Shown here: positions 1 to 10,167 of the stretch, piece by piece
Position numbering within the stretch: position 1 is the first letter of the stretch
How the letters are laid out: every line of letters starts with the position of its first letter
NCBI RefSeq assembly: GCF_000012365.1
Contig: NC_007651.1
Location: 372,001-436,000, forward strand
From: Burkholderia thailandensis E264
GTDB lineage: Bacteria; Pseudomonadota; Gammaproteobacteria; Burkholderiales; Burkholderiaceae
DNA: 64,000 nucleotides
Reading direction: 5' to 3'
Program-made: the position numbers and the translations under genes
Notes under the pieces: model-generated
Seen by the model: only the letters and a program-made list of their open reading frames with translations
Database searches by the model: none
What the model was told of the DNA's origin: nothing

Positions 1-330
1 TACGGGACGACGGGCTTCGACGGCTCGTGGGACAACGCGTTCTACATCACGCCGCCGTCGCAACTGAAGCGCCTCGCCGCGAAGGGGCGGCCGGGGCCCG
101 CACCCGGCACGCGCTGGTACGAGCAGACGGTCGGCGCACCGCGCGCGCAGGGCGTCAATCGCATTCTGTGGAGCGACACGCTGCAGGCGCCGCTCATCGT
201 CGAATACCGCAGCGCGAACGGCCATGCGTCGCGCAAGCTGACGCTCACGCCCGCGCCGCGCGCAAAGGTGCTGCCGTGGCGGCAACTGCAGTCGTATGCG
301 CGCAAGGAGTATGCGGACTATCTCGATTGA
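1..330 (+). CDS. 3' part of an unrecognised protein gene
   Basis: The reading frame is open from the first base and stops with TGA at 328-330, giving the last 109 residues of a protein whose start lies outside the window. The fragment is rich in aromatic residues (GFDGSWDNAFYITPP near its start, LPWRQLQSYARKEYADYLD at its end) and has codon use like neighbouring real genes. I see no transmembrane segment and no motif that I can name. It reads toward cutC but is separated from it by almost 400 bases, so it is probably a separate unit. The function is unknown; the frame itself is well supported because it ends cleanly and its overlapping alternatives are low-complexity Arg/Ala runs. Confidence 0.7.
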   Translation, partial: YGTTGFDGSWDNAFYITPPSQLKRLAAKGRPGPAPGTRWYEQTVGAPRAQGVNRILWSDTLQAPLIVEYRSANGHASRKLTLTPAPRAKVLPWRQLQSYARKEYADYLD

Positions 331-724
331 CGGGCGTTCGATTTGACGGGCGATTCGATTCGCGCCGGAGACGTCGCGCGTCACGGGCGACGCGAACCGG
401 ATCGAGCCGGGCGGAATTGAGCGGCGCCGGGGCGGCGCCAAGCGTGCACGGCGCGATGAAGCCCGGTGGCGCTACGCAAAGCAACGCGAAGCGACGCGAT
501 TCGGCGAGGCGGCGCGCTATCGCGCCCGGGCGAAGCGGCATCGCGCATCGCGCGTGGCGGAAAAGGCCGAAAGAAATAGGCGCGGGAAAGACCGCAGCGG
601 CCGCTGCGGCGTCTCGCGGCGCGCCGCACCAGCCGCCCTGCGTTCGTCGCCGGCTTCGGCCCGAGCCGCGCGTTCGCGCCGTCGGTTACGATGCTGGCTG
701 GTTCAACTCGACCCGGGCCGCCCC
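331..724. other. Intergenic gap without a recognisable gene
   Basis: This 394-base stretch lies between an unknown gene tail and cutC. Frames through it translate to Arg/Ala/Gly-rich sequence without domain resemblance. A T-rich or AT-rich promoter element is not obvious. The cutC ribosome binding site must lie at its right edge, but only a weak GG-rich sequence precedes the ATG. Confidence 0.5.
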
Positions 725-1438
725 ATGCCAGCTTCCTCGATCCTTCTCGAAGTCATCGCGACGACGATCGGCGACGCGAGAGCCGCCGCGCGCGCGGGCG
801 CCGACCGCATCGAGCTCGTGACCGCGATCAGCGAGGGCGGCTTGACGCCGAGCATCGGCGTGATCGAAGCCGTCGTCGCCGCGGTGCCGATTCCCGTCAA
901 TGTGATCGTGCGCCCGCACAGCCGCTCGTTCCGCTACGACGCGAGCGAGCTCGCGGCGATCGCGCGCGACGTGCGCGCGGCCGTCGCGGCGGGTGCGAAC
1001 GGCGTCGTGTTCGGGATGCTCGACGCGCACGGCGACATCGATCTCGATGCATTGCGGCGCATCGCCGATGCGGCCGACGGGCGCGACCTCACGTTCCATC
1101 GCGCGTTCGACGTCGCGCGCGATCTGAACGCCGCGTTCGATACGTTGCTGCGCGTGCCGTGCGTCACGTCGGTGCTGACGTCGGGCGGGCATCCGTCGGT
1201 GCTCGATGCGCGCGATGTCGTCGCGCGGATGGTGCGGCGCGCCGAGGGCACGACGTGCACGGTGCTCGCCGGCGCGGGGCTCACAGTCGATGCGCTCGGC
1301 GACTTCGTGCGCGCCACGGGCGTGCGGGCCGTGCATTTCGGCTCGGGCGTGCGCGAGCGCGGCGAGGTGCTCGCGCCGGTCGACGAGCGGCGCGTCGCGA
1401 AGGCGCGCGCGACGCTCGACGCGGCGGCGCGGGGGTAG
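725..1438 (+). CDS. cutC: CutC family protein (copper homeostasis protein CutC)
   Basis: A 237-residue TIM-barrel protein of the CutC family, near the usual length of about 240-250. The N-terminus carries the family start LLEVIATTIGDARAAARAGA, followed by ADRIELVTAISEGGLTPS. Later come PVNVIVRPHSRSF, VFGMLDAHGDIDL, LTFHRAFD, VLTSGGHPS and a final VHFGSGVRERG. The first in-frame ATG giving this conserved start is at 725; the longer frame upstream is Arg-rich and not part of the family. CutC proteins were linked to copper tolerance in E. coli, but the biochemical role remains uncertain and may not involve copper directly. It is transcribed toward the biotin operon and ends at a shared terminator. 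Confidence 0.93.
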   Translation: MPASSILLEVIATTIGDARAAARAGADRIELVTAISEGGLTPSIGVIEAVVAAVPIPVNVIVRPHSRSFRYDASELAAIARDVRAAVAAGANGVVFGMLDAHGDIDLDALRRIADAADGRDLTFHRAFDVARDLNAAFDTLLRVPCVTSVLTSGGHPSVLDARDVVARMVRRAEGTTCTVLAGAGLTVDALGDFVRATGVRAVHFGSGVRERGEVLAPVDERRVAKARATLDAAARG

Positions 1439-1497
1439 CGCCCCGGTTGCGCGTGCGGCGCGCGCATCGGCGGGCGACGTGCGCTGCGCATCGCGCA

Positions 1498-1525
1498 AAA
1501 AAGCCGGGACGTCGCCCGGCTTTTT
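1498..1525. terminator. Bidirectional rho-independent terminator between cutC and bioB
   Basis: An 11-bp perfect stem (AAAAAGCCGGG at 1498-1508 with CCCGGCTTTTT at 1515-1525) closes a 6-base loop. The A run on one side and T run on the other give a U tract on both strands. It lies between the convergent cutC and bioB genes and probably ends both transcripts. Confidence 0.9.
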
Positions 1526-1544
1526 GCTGGCATGCCGCCGGCGT

Positions 1545-2555
1545 TCAGGCGCTCAACTGCGTCGCTTCGGTCGCCGACATCCCGAGCCGCGCGAGCAGCT
1601 TGCGATCCGCTTCGGCGCGCGGATTGCCGGTCGTGAGCAGCACGTCGCCGTAGAACATCGAATTCGCGCCGGCGAGGAAGCACAGCGCCTGCATCGAATC
1701 GTCGAGCTGCTCGCGGCCTGCCGACAAGCGCACCATTGCCTTCGGCATCGTGATGCGCGCGACCGCGATCGTGCGCACGAACTCGAACGGATCGAGCGCT
1801 TGCGCGTTCTCGAGCGGCGTGCCCTCGATCGCGACGAGATTGTTGATCGGCACCGATTCCGGATACGGGTTCATGTTCGCGAGCTGCGCGATGAGGCCTG
1901 CGCGCTCGCGGCGCGATTCGCCCATCCCGATGATCCCGCCGCAGCACACGTTGATGCCCGCGTCGCGCACGCGCTCGAGCGTGTCGAGGCGATCCTGGTA
2001 CGTGCGCGTCGAGATGATCTGGCCGTAGAACTCGGGCGACGTGTCGAGGTTGTGGTTGTAATAGTCGAGGCCCGCCTCCGCCAGCGCCTTCGCCTGGTGT
2101 TCTTCGAGCATGCCGAGCGTCACGCACGTCTCGAGGCCCATGTCCTTCACGCCGCGGATCATCTCCTTGATCGGCTCGATGTGGCGATCCTTCGGGTTGC
2201 GCCACGCGGCGCCCATGCAGAAGCGCGTCGCGCCGTTTTCCTTCGCGGTGCGCGCGGCGGCGAGCACGGCGTCCACTTCCATCAGTTTCTCCGCCTTCAG
2301 GCCGGTGTCGTGATGCGCGGATTGCGAGCAGTAGCCGCAATCCTCCTCGCATCCGCCCGTCTTGATCGATAGCAGCGTCGACAGCTGGATCGCGTTCGCG
2401 TCGAAGTGCTCGCGGTGCGTCTGCTGCGCGCGGAACAGCAGATCGTTGAACGGCAGCTCGTAGAGCGCGATCACGTCGGCGACGCGCCAGCGCGGCGCGA
2501 CGGGCGCGGCCACCGGCGTTTCGGTCGTCGGGCAAGCGGTTTGAGCTTCAGTCAT
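1545..2555 (-). CDS. bioB: Biotin synthase BioB
   Basis: A radical-SAM enzyme that inserts sulfur into dethiobiotin, the last step of biotin synthesis. The 336-residue product shows the radical-SAM cluster CEEDCGYC with the preceding LLSIKTGG, the downstream [13 protein letters not shown] and [12 protein letters not shown], and an [14 protein letters not shown]-terminal block. A second in-frame ATG lies at 2564, three codons upstream. I prefer 2555 because AAGGA ends 8 bases before it, while the upstream ATG overlaps that ribosome binding site. It is the last gene of bioA-bioF-bioD-bioB, 58 bases after bioD on this start. The product consumes BioD's dethiobiotin. Confidence 0.96.
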   Translation of the reverse strand: MTEAQTACPTTETPVAAPVAPRWRVADVIALYELPFNDLLFRAQQTHREHFDANAIQLSTLLSIKTGGCEEDCGYCSQSAHHDTGLKAEKLMEVDAVLAAARTAKENGATRFCMGAAWRNPKDRHIEPIKEMIRGVKDMGLETCVTLGMLEEHQAKALAEAGLDYYNHNLDTSPEFYGQIISTRTYQDRLDTLERVRDAGINVCCGGIIGMGESRRERAGLIAQLANMNPYPESVPINNLVAIEGTPLENAQALDPFEFVRTIAVARITMPKAMVRLSAGREQLDDSMQALCFLAGANSMFYGDVLLTTGNPRAEADRKLLARLGMSATEATQLSA

Positions 2556-2613
2556 GTCGGTCATCCTTCGGTCAGGGATCGATTCGAAAAATCAGTGATA
2601 AACGGGGCGCGCG

Positions 2614-3336
2614 TCAGCGCGGCGCGGTTTCGCGCAGCGCGCCCAGCAAGCGGTTCACGTCGAGCGAGCGCGACGCCGCTTCCGGCGACGGCGGGCTCAT
2701 GTGCGCGATGTCGCCGAGTAGCGGCGCGCCGTGCTCGCGTTCGAGCCACGCGCGCAGCGTGTCGACGTTGTCGTCGGCGAAGCGCATCGCGGCATCGACG
2801 CGGTTCGCGACCCAGCCGGCGATCGCGAGGCCGCGCGCGGCGATCGCGTCGGCGGTGAGGAGCGCGTGGCTGATGCAGCCGAGCCGCACGCCGACGACGA
2901 GCACGACGGGCAGGCCGAGCGCGACCGCCAGATCGGCGGTGTCGCGCGTGCCGGCGAGCGGCACGCGAAAGCCGCCGACGCCTTCGACGACGACGACGTC
3001 CGCCCTCTCGCACGCGCGGCGATGCGCGCCGACGATCGTATCGATGTCGAGCGCGACGCCCTCGCGCGCGGCGGCGATGTGCGGCGCGGCGGCCGCCTTC
3101 AGCAGGAACGGCGTGCGGATCGTGGCGGGCAGCGCGACGTTCGCGGCCGCGTCGAGCTGGTCCGCGTCCTCGTTGCGCCACACGCCGTCGCGCTGGTACG
3201 CGCCCGCGGCGATCGGCTTCATCGCGGCCGCGCGCAGCCCCGCGCGCGCGAAGCCGTGCAGCAGCGCGGTCGATACGAAGGTCTTGCCGATCTCGGTGTC
3301 GGTGCCCGTCACGAACAGCGAGAGCGGCGCGCTCAT
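2614..3336 (-). CDS. bioD: Dethiobiotin synthetase BioD
   Basis: ATP-dependent enzyme that closes the ureido ring of dethiobiotin from diaminopelargonic acid and CO2. The 240-residue protein begins with the P-loop [16 protein letters not shown] near residue 8, followed by AAMKPIAAG (the substrate-contacting Lys) and the [13 protein letters not shown] motif typical of BioD. Its ATG overlaps the bioF stop codon in an ATGA arrangement, which suggests translational coupling. It sits between bioF and bioB and supplies BioB's substrate. Confidence 0.96.
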   Translation of the reverse strand: MSAPLSLFVTGTDTEIGKTFVSTALLHGFARAGLRAAAMKPIAAGAYQRDGVWRNEDADQLDAAANVALPATIRTPFLLKAAAAPHIAAAREGVALDIDTIVGAHRRACERADVVVVEGVGGFRVPLAGTRDTADLAVALGLPVVLVVGVRLGCISHALLTADAIAARGLAIAGWVANRVDAAMRFADDNVDTLRAWLEREHGAPLLGDIAHMSPPSPEAASRSLDVNRLLGALRETAPR

Positions 3337-4517
3337 GCGGCGGCCTCGATCGGCGTGACGAGCGCCGCTTCGAGGCGCGCGAGATCGGCGAACGAGTGCG
3401 CGGCCGACAGCGAGATCCGCAGCCGCGACGTGCCGGCCGGCACCGTCGGCGGGCGGATCGCGGGCACCCACAGGCCCTGCGCGTCGAGCGCGGCCATCGC
3501 GGCGAGCGTCGCTTCGTTGCTGCCGATCACGAGCGGCTGCACGGCCGTGTGCGAATCGACCGGTTGCCACGGCGTCGCGCGCAGGATCGCTCGCGTGCGC
3601 TCGATCAGCGCGGCGAGATGCGCGCGCCGCGCGTCGCCTTCGTCGCTCGCGATCACCGCGAGGCTCGCGGACACCGCGCACGCGACGGACGGCGGCGCGG
3701 CCGTCGTGAAGATGTAGCTGCGCGCGCGCTGCACGAGCCATTCGATCACCGTCTCGTGCGCGACGATAAACGCGCCCGCGGCGCCCGCCGCCTTGCCGAG
3801 CGTGCCGACGTAGACGAGGTTCGGCGAGCGCAGCCCGTGCGCGGCGAGTGCGCCGCGGCCTTGAGGGCCGAGCACGCCGAAGCCGTGCGCATCGTCGACG
3901 ACGAGCCATGCGCCGTGCGCTTCGGCGAGCGCGACGAGCCGCGCGAGCGGTGCGACGTCGCCGTCCATGCTGAACACGGTGTCGGAGACGATCAGCTTCG
4001 TCGGCGCGTCGCAGGCGCGCAGGAGCGCGTCGAGCGCGTCGGCGTCGCCGTGCGGGTAGACCTGCACGTTCGCGCGCGACAGCCGCGTGCCGTCGATCAG
4101 CGACGCGTGATTGAGCGCGTCGGAGAAGATCGTCGCGCCGCGGCCCGCGAGCGCGGTGAGCGCGGCGAGGTTCGCCATGTAGCCGGTGCTGAAGTAGAGC
4201 GCGCGCGGCGCGTCGGAGAAGCCGCCCGAGAACGCGGCGAGCTCGTCTTCGAGCGCCGCGTGCGCGCGCGAGTGGCCGCCGAGCAGATGCGAGCCGCCGC
4301 TGCCCGCGCCGTAGCGCCGCGCGCCCTCGGCGAACGCTTCGATCAAGCGCGGATGCGCGGCGAGCCCGAGGTAGTCGTTGCTCGCGAAGCCGACGATCTC
4401 GCGGCCGTCGACGCTCATGTGCGCGCTGCATGCGGTGTCCGCGATGCGGCGGCGGCGGCGCAGCCCCTGTGCGTCGATGTCGGCCAGGCCGCGTTCGAGC
4501 GTGGCGAGCAGATTCAT
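3333..4517 (-). CDS. bioF: 8-amino-7-oxononanoate synthase BioF
   Basis: PLP enzyme that condenses pimeloyl thioester with alanine, the first committed ring-building step of biotin synthesis. The 394-residue product has the alpha-oxoamine synthase signatures: [13 protein letters not shown] near residue 43, [12 protein letters not shown], the PLP-aspartate block [12 protein letters not shown], and the lysine region [14 protein letters not shown]. The length matches the family. The ATG at 4517 overlaps the bioA stop as ATGA, and the bioF stop in turn overlaps bioD, so the three genes are tightly coupled. Confidence 0.96.
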   Translation of the reverse strand: MNLLATLERGLADIDAQGLRRRRRIADTACSAHMSVDGREIVGFASNDYLGLAAHPRLIEAFAEGARRYGAGSGGSHLLGGHSRAHAALEDELAAFSGGFSDAPRALYFSTGYMANLAALTALAGRGATIFSDALNHASLIDGTRLSRANVQVYPHGDADALDALLRACDAPTKLIVSDTVFSMDGDVAPLARLVALAEAHGAWLVVDDAHGFGVLGPQGRGALAAHGLRSPNLVYVGTLGKAAGAAGAFIVAHETVIEWLVQRARSYIFTTAAPPSVACAVSASLAVIASDEGDARRAHLAALIERTRAILRATPWQPVDSHTAVQPLVIGSNEATLAAMAALDAQGLWVPAIRPPTVPAGTSRLRISLSAAHSFADLARLEAALVTPIEAAA

Positions 4518-5860
4518 GCGTGAGTCTCCGAAAGCGTTGCGTCGAGCGTCGCGCGCGTGCGCGATGCAAGCCATTCGATCTCGCCGTCGGCGAGGATGTA
4601 AGGCGGCATCAGATAGACCGTCGTGCCGATCGGGCGCAGCAGCGTCTCGCGTGCGAGCGCGCGCTCGAAGAAGCGGCGCGGGAACGTTTTCGCCGCATCG
4701 CCTTCGAGCGCGACGTCGAACGCGAAGATCGTGCCGCGCTCGCGCAGGTGGCGCACCTGCGGATGCGACGCGAGCGGCGCGAGCGCTTCGCGCATCAGCG
4801 CGGACTTGCGCGCGTTTTCGGCGAGCACGTCGTCGGTGTCGAACAGATCGAGCGTCGCGACGGCCGCGCGGCACGCGAGCGGATTGCCCGTGTACGAATG
4901 CGAGTGCAAAAAGCCGCGCGTCACGTCGTCGTCGTAGAACGCGTCGAAGATCGCGTCGCGCGACAGCACGAGCGACAGCGGCAGGTAGCCGCCGCTGATG
5001 CCCTTCGACAGGCACAGGAAATCGGGCCACACGTGCGCCTGCTCGCATGCGAAGAACGTGCCGGTGCGCCCGCAGCCGACCGCGATCTCGTCGGCGATCA
5101 GATGCACGTCGTGCGCGTCGCACAGCGCGCGCAGGCCGCGCACGTAAGACGGATCGTGCATCGCGAAGCCGGCCGCGCACTGCACGAGCGGCTCGACGAT
5201 CAGCGCGGCGATCTTTTCGCCGCGCTCGGCGAACAGGCGTTTCACGTCGCCGAGCGCGCGCGCGGCGACGTCGGCCGCCGTTTCGCCGTCGCGCGCGCCG
5301 CGCGCGTCCGGCGATGCGACGACGTGCGCCGCGCGAATCAGCGGATCGTACGCGTCCTTGAACAGCGCGACGTCGGTCACGCCGAGCGCGCCGATGGTCT
5401 CGCCGTGGTAACCGTTCGCGATGCAGACGAATTCGCGCTTGTCGCCGCGGCCGCGGTTGCGCCACGCGTGGAAGCTCATCTTCAGCGCGATCTCGACGGC
5501 CGACGCGCCGTCCGATGCAAAGAACGCATGGCCGAGCGTGTGCTGCGTGCGCGCGGCGAGCCGCTCGGCAAGCTCGATCGCGCTTTCGTGCGTGCAGCCG
5601 GCGAGCATCGCGTGCTCGAGCGTGTCGAGCTGCTGCTTGAGCGCCGCGTTGATGCGCGGGTTCGCGTGGCCGAACAGGTTCACCCACCACGAACTGATCG
5701 CGTCGAGATAGCGGTTGCCCGCGCGATCGAACAGCCACGCGCGTTCGCCGCGCGCGACGGGAATGAGCGGCAGCCGCTCGTGGTGCTTCATCTGCGTGCA
5801 AGGATGCCAGACCGCGCGCAGGCTGCGCGCGACCCAGTCGTCGGTTGCGTGTGTGCTCAA
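4514..5860 (-). CDS. bioA: Adenosylmethionine-8-amino-7-oxononanoate aminotransferase BioA
   Basis: PLP transaminase that makes 7,8-diaminopelargonic acid using SAM as amino donor. The 448-residue protein carries the BioA-specific [11 protein letters not shown] near residue 17, [27 protein letters not shown], the cofactor aspartate in [15 protein letters not shown] and the PLP lysine in [13 protein letters not shown]. The start is a TTG at 5858-5860. It is preferred because GGAG sits 5 bases upstream and because the conserved WHPCTQ motif would be lost with the next ATG. As first gene of the operon it has its 5' region in the gap to 6373, where I see no convincing BirA-type operator. Confidence 0.95.
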   Translation of the reverse strand: MSTHATDDWVARSLRAVWHPCTQMKHHERLPLIPVARGERAWLFDRAGNRYLDAISSWWVNLFGHANPRINAALKQQLDTLEHAMLAGCTHESAIELAERLAARTQHTLGHAFFASDGASAVEIALKMSFHAWRNRGRGDKREFVCIANGYHGETIGALGVTDVALFKDAYDPLIRAAHVVASPDARGARDGETAADVAARALGDVKRLFAERGEKIAALIVEPLVQCAAGFAMHDPSYVRGLRALCDAHDVHLIADEIAVGCGRTGTFFACEQAHVWPDFLCLSKGISGGYLPLSLVLSRDAIFDAFYDDDVTRGFLHSHSYTGNPLACRAAVATLDLFDTDDVLAENARKSALMREALAPLASHPQVRHLRERGTIFAFDVALEGDAAKTFPRRFFERALARETLLRPIGTTVYLMPPYILADGEIEWLASRTRATLDATLSETHA

Positions 5861-6373
5861 GACTGCTCCGGGACCAAAACGCGTCGAGGGCGCGCGAAGC
5901 GCCGCTCGCTCATGCGGGATCGACGGCGAGAACGCGTGCGATCGGATGGCGAAGAAAACGCGTGTGCAAATCGAAAACCGGGGCTGAGATTAGCGTGTTT
6001 TGCGCTCGGCTGCAGTACTCGTTACAAAACGCCGGAGCCTTGCCGGACGCGGAGTTCGGCGCATTTCGCGGCGTCTCGCGACGGTTCGTGACAGATCCTC
6101 CGAGTACGCCGGAGAAGACGGCGGCAAAGAGTCGCTACCCGTCGGGCGGCAATCGGGCGAGCGGCGGCTGAAAAACGTTCGATGTCTCGAAAAAAGGGCA
6201 TGGTCGATGCGCCCGAATGCGCCCGTCGCGCGCGAATCGTCCGCGCGCACGGGCGATGCGCGATGCCGCATCGATATGAAATATGAGGAAAGAACCTGGG
6301 GGAAAAAGCGGGGCGGGCAGGCGCGCGCGATCGACCAGGCGGTCAGCCGAGCGGCATCGTCAGCAGCGGCGGA
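5861..6373. other. Intergenic gap upstream of bioA
   Basis: This 513-base stretch lies between bioA and the end of the next minus-strand gene, so it should hold the bio promoter. On the minus strand there is an isolated TTGTAA (around 6022-6027) but no correctly spaced -10 box. It is only one half of a BirA-like palindrome. No gene-like frame or terminator is evident. Confidence 0.45.
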
Positions 6374-7645
6374 TCAGCGGCTTGCGAGCGCGTGCGCCGC
6401 GCTCGCCGATTCGTCGGCCGTTTGCGTGCCCGCGTCGCGCCACACGACGCGATCGTCGACCGCATACAGCTGGCACGCGCCCGCGCCCTGCTTGCGGCAG
6501 CCGTCGAGCGCGAGCGCCATCGGATCGTCGCCGCCTTCGGCCCACGACCACGCGCCTTCGCTCGACACCGCGAACGCGCGGCTCGGATGCTGTGCGAGAA
6601 AGCGCCGATACGCGGCGCGGCCGACGTCGTCGATGAACGGCACCGCGTCGACCGATTCGATCTCCGCATAGCCGCTTGCCTTCGGCTCGTGAGGGTTCGC
6701 GACCGCGTAGCGGACCGACGTCGGCAGGCTCAGCTGCGCGAGGAACGATGCGACGGGCGGCCACCAGATCGGCACGCCGTCGCGATCGACGATGATCCGG
6801 TGCGCGTCGTCCTTGTAGCGGCCGAAATCGACGAAGAGCGTGCTCGCGCCGTGCGACATGTACGCGTCGCGAAGTTGCGCGACGAGCGCGGGCGACCACA
6901 CCGAGTCGTTGTCGCCGTACAGCCAAAGCGACGGCACATGCGTGCGCGAGCCGTACGTGTCGAACGCGTTGACGAGGTTCTTCTGCCAGCCTTCGCAGAG
7001 ATCCTGGCGCAGCCCGCCCGAGAAGTTGATGATTCCGCGCACGCCGCGCGCGGCCTCGGTGCCGTACGCGAGCGACACGAGCCCGCCGTGCGACGTGCCC
7101 GCTACGACGACGTGCTTCGCGTCGACGTAAGGCAGCTTCGACATATAGCCGATCGTCGCCGCGACGTCGCGCGCCTGCGCGACGCCGTTGCGCTCGACGT
7201 CGCAGCCTTCCTGGATGTAGGTGCCGCCCGACCCCGCGAAGCCTTCGCGGTTCGGCGCGACGACCGCGTAGCCGCGCCGCACGAACTCGCGCGCGAACGA
7301 CAGCGGCCGGCTGCGCGGCTGCGCGCGCAGATCGCCGGGATTCTTGCCGTGGTTGAACACGACGAGCGGGAAGGGGCCGGGGCCATCCGGCTTGAACACC
7401 GTCGCCTCGAGCGTGATCGCGCCGGCCGCGTCGACCGGAATGCGGATGACCGTTTCGTTGAGATTCGCGGCGACGGGCGGCAGGCCCGAATCGCCGTAGT
7501 CGAAGCGCTCGGCGTTCGCGAGCGCGCCGGATGCGCGCGGCGCGGCGGCGGGTGCGGACGGAATGTCGGGCGGCAGCGGGCCGGCCTGAGCGGCAGACAG
7601 CACGCATGCCGCGATCCATCCCGTCATCACCTTGCCGAATGCCAT
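6374..7645 (-). CDS. Exported dienelactone-hydrolase-like alpha/beta hydrolase
   Basis: A 423-residue alpha/beta hydrolase. The ATG at 7645 gives a clear signal peptide (MAFGKVMTGWIAACVLSAAQ followed by AGPLPP), so the protein is probably secreted or periplasmic. Catalytic features are the nucleophile elbow VVAGTSHGGLVSLAYG, an upstream LVVFNHGKNPGD oxyanion segment, and a LWLYGDNDSVW block expected to hold the acid residue. A TTG/GTG pair ten codons upstream is also in frame, but would bury the signal peptide. The C-terminal part, after about residue 300, has DAVPFIDDVGRAAYRRFLAQ, suggestive of a small extra domain. The substrate cannot be told from sequence. Confidence 0.82.
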   Translation of the reverse strand: MAFGKVMTGWIAACVLSAAQAGPLPPDIPSAPAAAPRASGALANAERFDYGDSGLPPVAANLNETVIRIPVDAAGAITLEATVFKPDGPGPFPLVVFNHGKNPGDLRAQPRSRPLSFAREFVRRGYAVVAPNREGFAGSGGTYIQEGCDVERNGVAQARDVAATIGYMSKLPYVDAKHVVVAGTSHGGLVSLAYGTEAARGVRGIINFSGGLRQDLCEGWQKNLVNAFDTYGSRTHVPSLWLYGDNDSVWSPALVAQLRDAYMSHGASTLFVDFGRYKDDAHRIIVDRDGVPIWWPPVASFLAQLSLPTSVRYAVANPHEPKASGYAEIESVDAVPFIDDVGRAAYRRFLAQHPSRAFAVSSEGAWSWAEGGDDPMALALDGCRKQGAGACQLYAVDDRVVWRDAGTQTADESASAAHALASR

Positions 7646-7778
7646 GCCCGAGCCCACCCACGCGAATTGCACCAAACGTGGGCCATCCTAGCCTGACAAA
7701 TTTCGATTGCGCAACGCCGGAATTACCCGGCCATGCCGAAATGTGCGGCGGAATCCGCAGCGGTGCGAAGCGATGGAC

Positions 7779-8231
7779 TCAGCGCTCGCTTACATCGCCG
7801 TCCACGTAGCGCCACGCGCCTTGCGCGTCGCGCGTGAAACGGCTTGTTTCGTGCATCCGGTGCGCGCGTCCGCCGATTTTGTAGCGCGCGACGAATTCCA
7901 CTTCGGCGTGCGTATCGTCGAGTTGCGCATGGCGCTTGATCGCGAGGCCGAGCCAGCGCGGCGCGTCGGCGCGGCCTGCGTCGGCGTCGAGATCGGGCGG
8001 GCAGGTGCGCGGGTCCCAGGTCGCGCGCAGATAGTCGGTTGCGCCGAGCACGTACGCGCTGTAGCGCGAGCGCATCAGTTCGAGCGCGGTCGCCGCGGTG
8101 GCGTGCCCGTCGATCAGGCGTGCGCAGCAATCCGCGTAGCGCGGCGCGCGCGCGTTCGCGCTCGCGCCGGGCGCGGCGCCGCCGCACGGGCAATCGAGCG
8201 GGCGCTCGGAGACATTCGTTGTGGCTTGCAT
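7779..8231 (-). CDS. YchJ-like SEC-C motif protein (UPF0225 family)
   Basis: A 150-residue protein with a metal-binding SEC-C type motif at its N-terminus (CPCGG near residue 14 and YADCC about 16 residues later), followed by the YchJ core: AATALELMRSRYSAYVLG, DYLRATWDPRTCP, LGLAIKRHAQLDDTHAEVEFVARY and MHETSRFTRDAQGAWRYVDG. The family is widespread, with a fold related to NTF2, and has no established biochemical role. It lies 32 bases downstream of the SDR gene on the same strand, probably cotranscribed. Confidence 0.88.
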   Translation of the reverse strand: MQATTNVSERPLDCPCGGAAPGASANARAPRYADCCARLIDGHATAATALELMRSRYSAYVLGATDYLRATWDPRTCPPDLDADAGRADAPRWLGLAIKRHAQLDDTHAEVEFVARYKIGGRAHRMHETSRFTRDAQGAWRYVDGDVSER

Positions 8232-8263
8232 CGTGATTCGAGGAGCGACGGCGGCGCGCCGGC

Positions 8264-8941
<678 letters not shown>

Positions 8942-8973
8942 CGGAGGACTCCTGTTCGGGGGCGCGGCGGAAG

Positions 8974-10167
8974 TCAGATCAGCTCGATGCCCATCGCGGT
9001 CGCCTCGCCGCCGCCGATGCACAGGCTCGCGACGCCGCGCTTGGCCGCGCGCGCGCGCAGCGCGCCGATCAGCGTGACGAGGATGCGGGCGCCCGACGCG
9101 CCGATCGGATGGCCGAGCGCGCATGCGCCGCCGTTGACGTTGACTTTGTCGTGCGGCAGGCCGTGCTCCTTCATCGCCGCCATCGTGACGACCGCGAACG
9201 CCTCGTTGATCTCGTAGAGGTCGACCTCGGCCGCGCGCCAGCCGTTCTTGTCGAACAGGCGCCGGATCGCGCCGACGGGCGCCGTCGTGAACTTCGACGG
9301 CGCTTGCGCGAACGTCGAATGGCCGACGACGCGCGCGAGCGGCGTGACGCCCAGCCTGTTCGCCGTCGACGCGCGCATCATCACGAGCGCGGCCGCGCCG
9401 TCGGAGATCGACGACGAATTCGCGGCGGTCACGGTGCCCGTCTTGCTGAACGCGGGCTTGAGGGTCGGGATCTTCTCGGGGTTCGCCTTGAACGGCTGCT
9501 CGTCGCGCGCGACCACCGTGTCGCCCTTCTTGCCGGCCACCGTGACGGACGCGATTTCCCACGCGAACGAGCCGTCCTCGTTCGCCCGCTTCGCGCGCGC
9601 GAGCGATTCGATCGCGAACGCGTCCTGCGCCTCGCGCGAGAACGCGTATTCGCCCGCGCATTCCTCGGCGAACGTGCCCATCAGGCGGCCCTTGTCGTAG
9701 GCGTCCTCGAGGCCGTCGAGGAACATGTGGTCGAGCACCTGGCCGTGGCCCATGCGCATGCCCGCGCGCGCCTTCGGCAGCAGGTACGGCGCATTCGTCA
9801 TGCTTTCCATGCCGCCCGCGACGATCACGTCGACCGAGCCCGCGATGAGCATGTCGTGCGCGAACATCGCCGCGCGCATGCCCGAGCCGCACATCTTGTT
9901 GACCGTCGTGCAGCCGACCGACAGCGGCAGCTTCGCGCCGAGCGCGGCCTGCCGCGCCGGGGCCTGTCCCTGTCCCGCGGGCAGCACGCAGCCCATCACC
10001 GCCTCGTCGATCTGCTCCGGTTTCAAGCCCGCGCGCTCGAGCGCCGCGGCGATCGCGACCGCGCCCAGCTGCGGCGCGGCGAGCGACGCGAAGTCGCCCT
10101 GAAAGCCCGCGATCGGCGTGCGCGCCGCCGACGCGATGACGATCGGGTCCTGATCAACAGTCGTCAT
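8974..10167 (-). CDS. Acetyl-CoA C-acyltransferase (thiolase)
   Basis: A 397-residue thiolase II. It has the acyl-enzyme cysteine in TTVNKMCGSGMRAAM (about residue 90), EINEAFAV, and the second catalytic cysteine in NVNGGACALGHPIGASGAR near residue 376; the C-terminus is GVASLCIGGGEATAMGIELI. Family members condense or cleave acyl-CoA at the beta-keto position and serve in fatty acid degradation, ketone metabolism or polyhydroxyalkanoate precursor supply. Which of these applies here is not visible. The start at 10167 overlaps the end of the carbonic anhydrase gene by 14 bases, so the two are likely cotranscribed. A decayed copy of its C-terminus lies at 18003-18107. Confidence 0.93.
   Translation of the reverse strand: MTTVDQDPIVIASAARTPIAGFQGDFASLAAPQLGAVAIAAALERAGLKPEQIDEAVMGCVLPAGQGQAPARQAALGAKLPLSVGCTTVNKMCGSGMRAAMFAHDMLIAGSVDVIVAGGMESMTNAPYLLPKARAGMRMGHGQVLDHMFLDGLEDAYDKGRLMGTFAEECAGEYAFSREAQDAFAIESLARAKRANEDGSFAWEIASVTVAGKKGDTVVARDEQPFKANPEKIPTLKPAFSKTGTVTAANSSSISDGAAALVMMRASTANRLGVTPLARVVGHSTFAQAPSKFTTAPVGAIRRLFDKNGWRAAEVDLYEINEAFAVVTMAAMKEHGLPHDKVNVNGGACALGHPIGASGARILVTLIGALRARAAKRGVASLCIGGGEATAMGIELI

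Noticed and set aside
2556..2564. BioB start at the first ATG (2564)
   Set aside because: The ribosome binding site overlaps that ATG; the second ATG at 2555 has proper spacing. Either would change only three residues.
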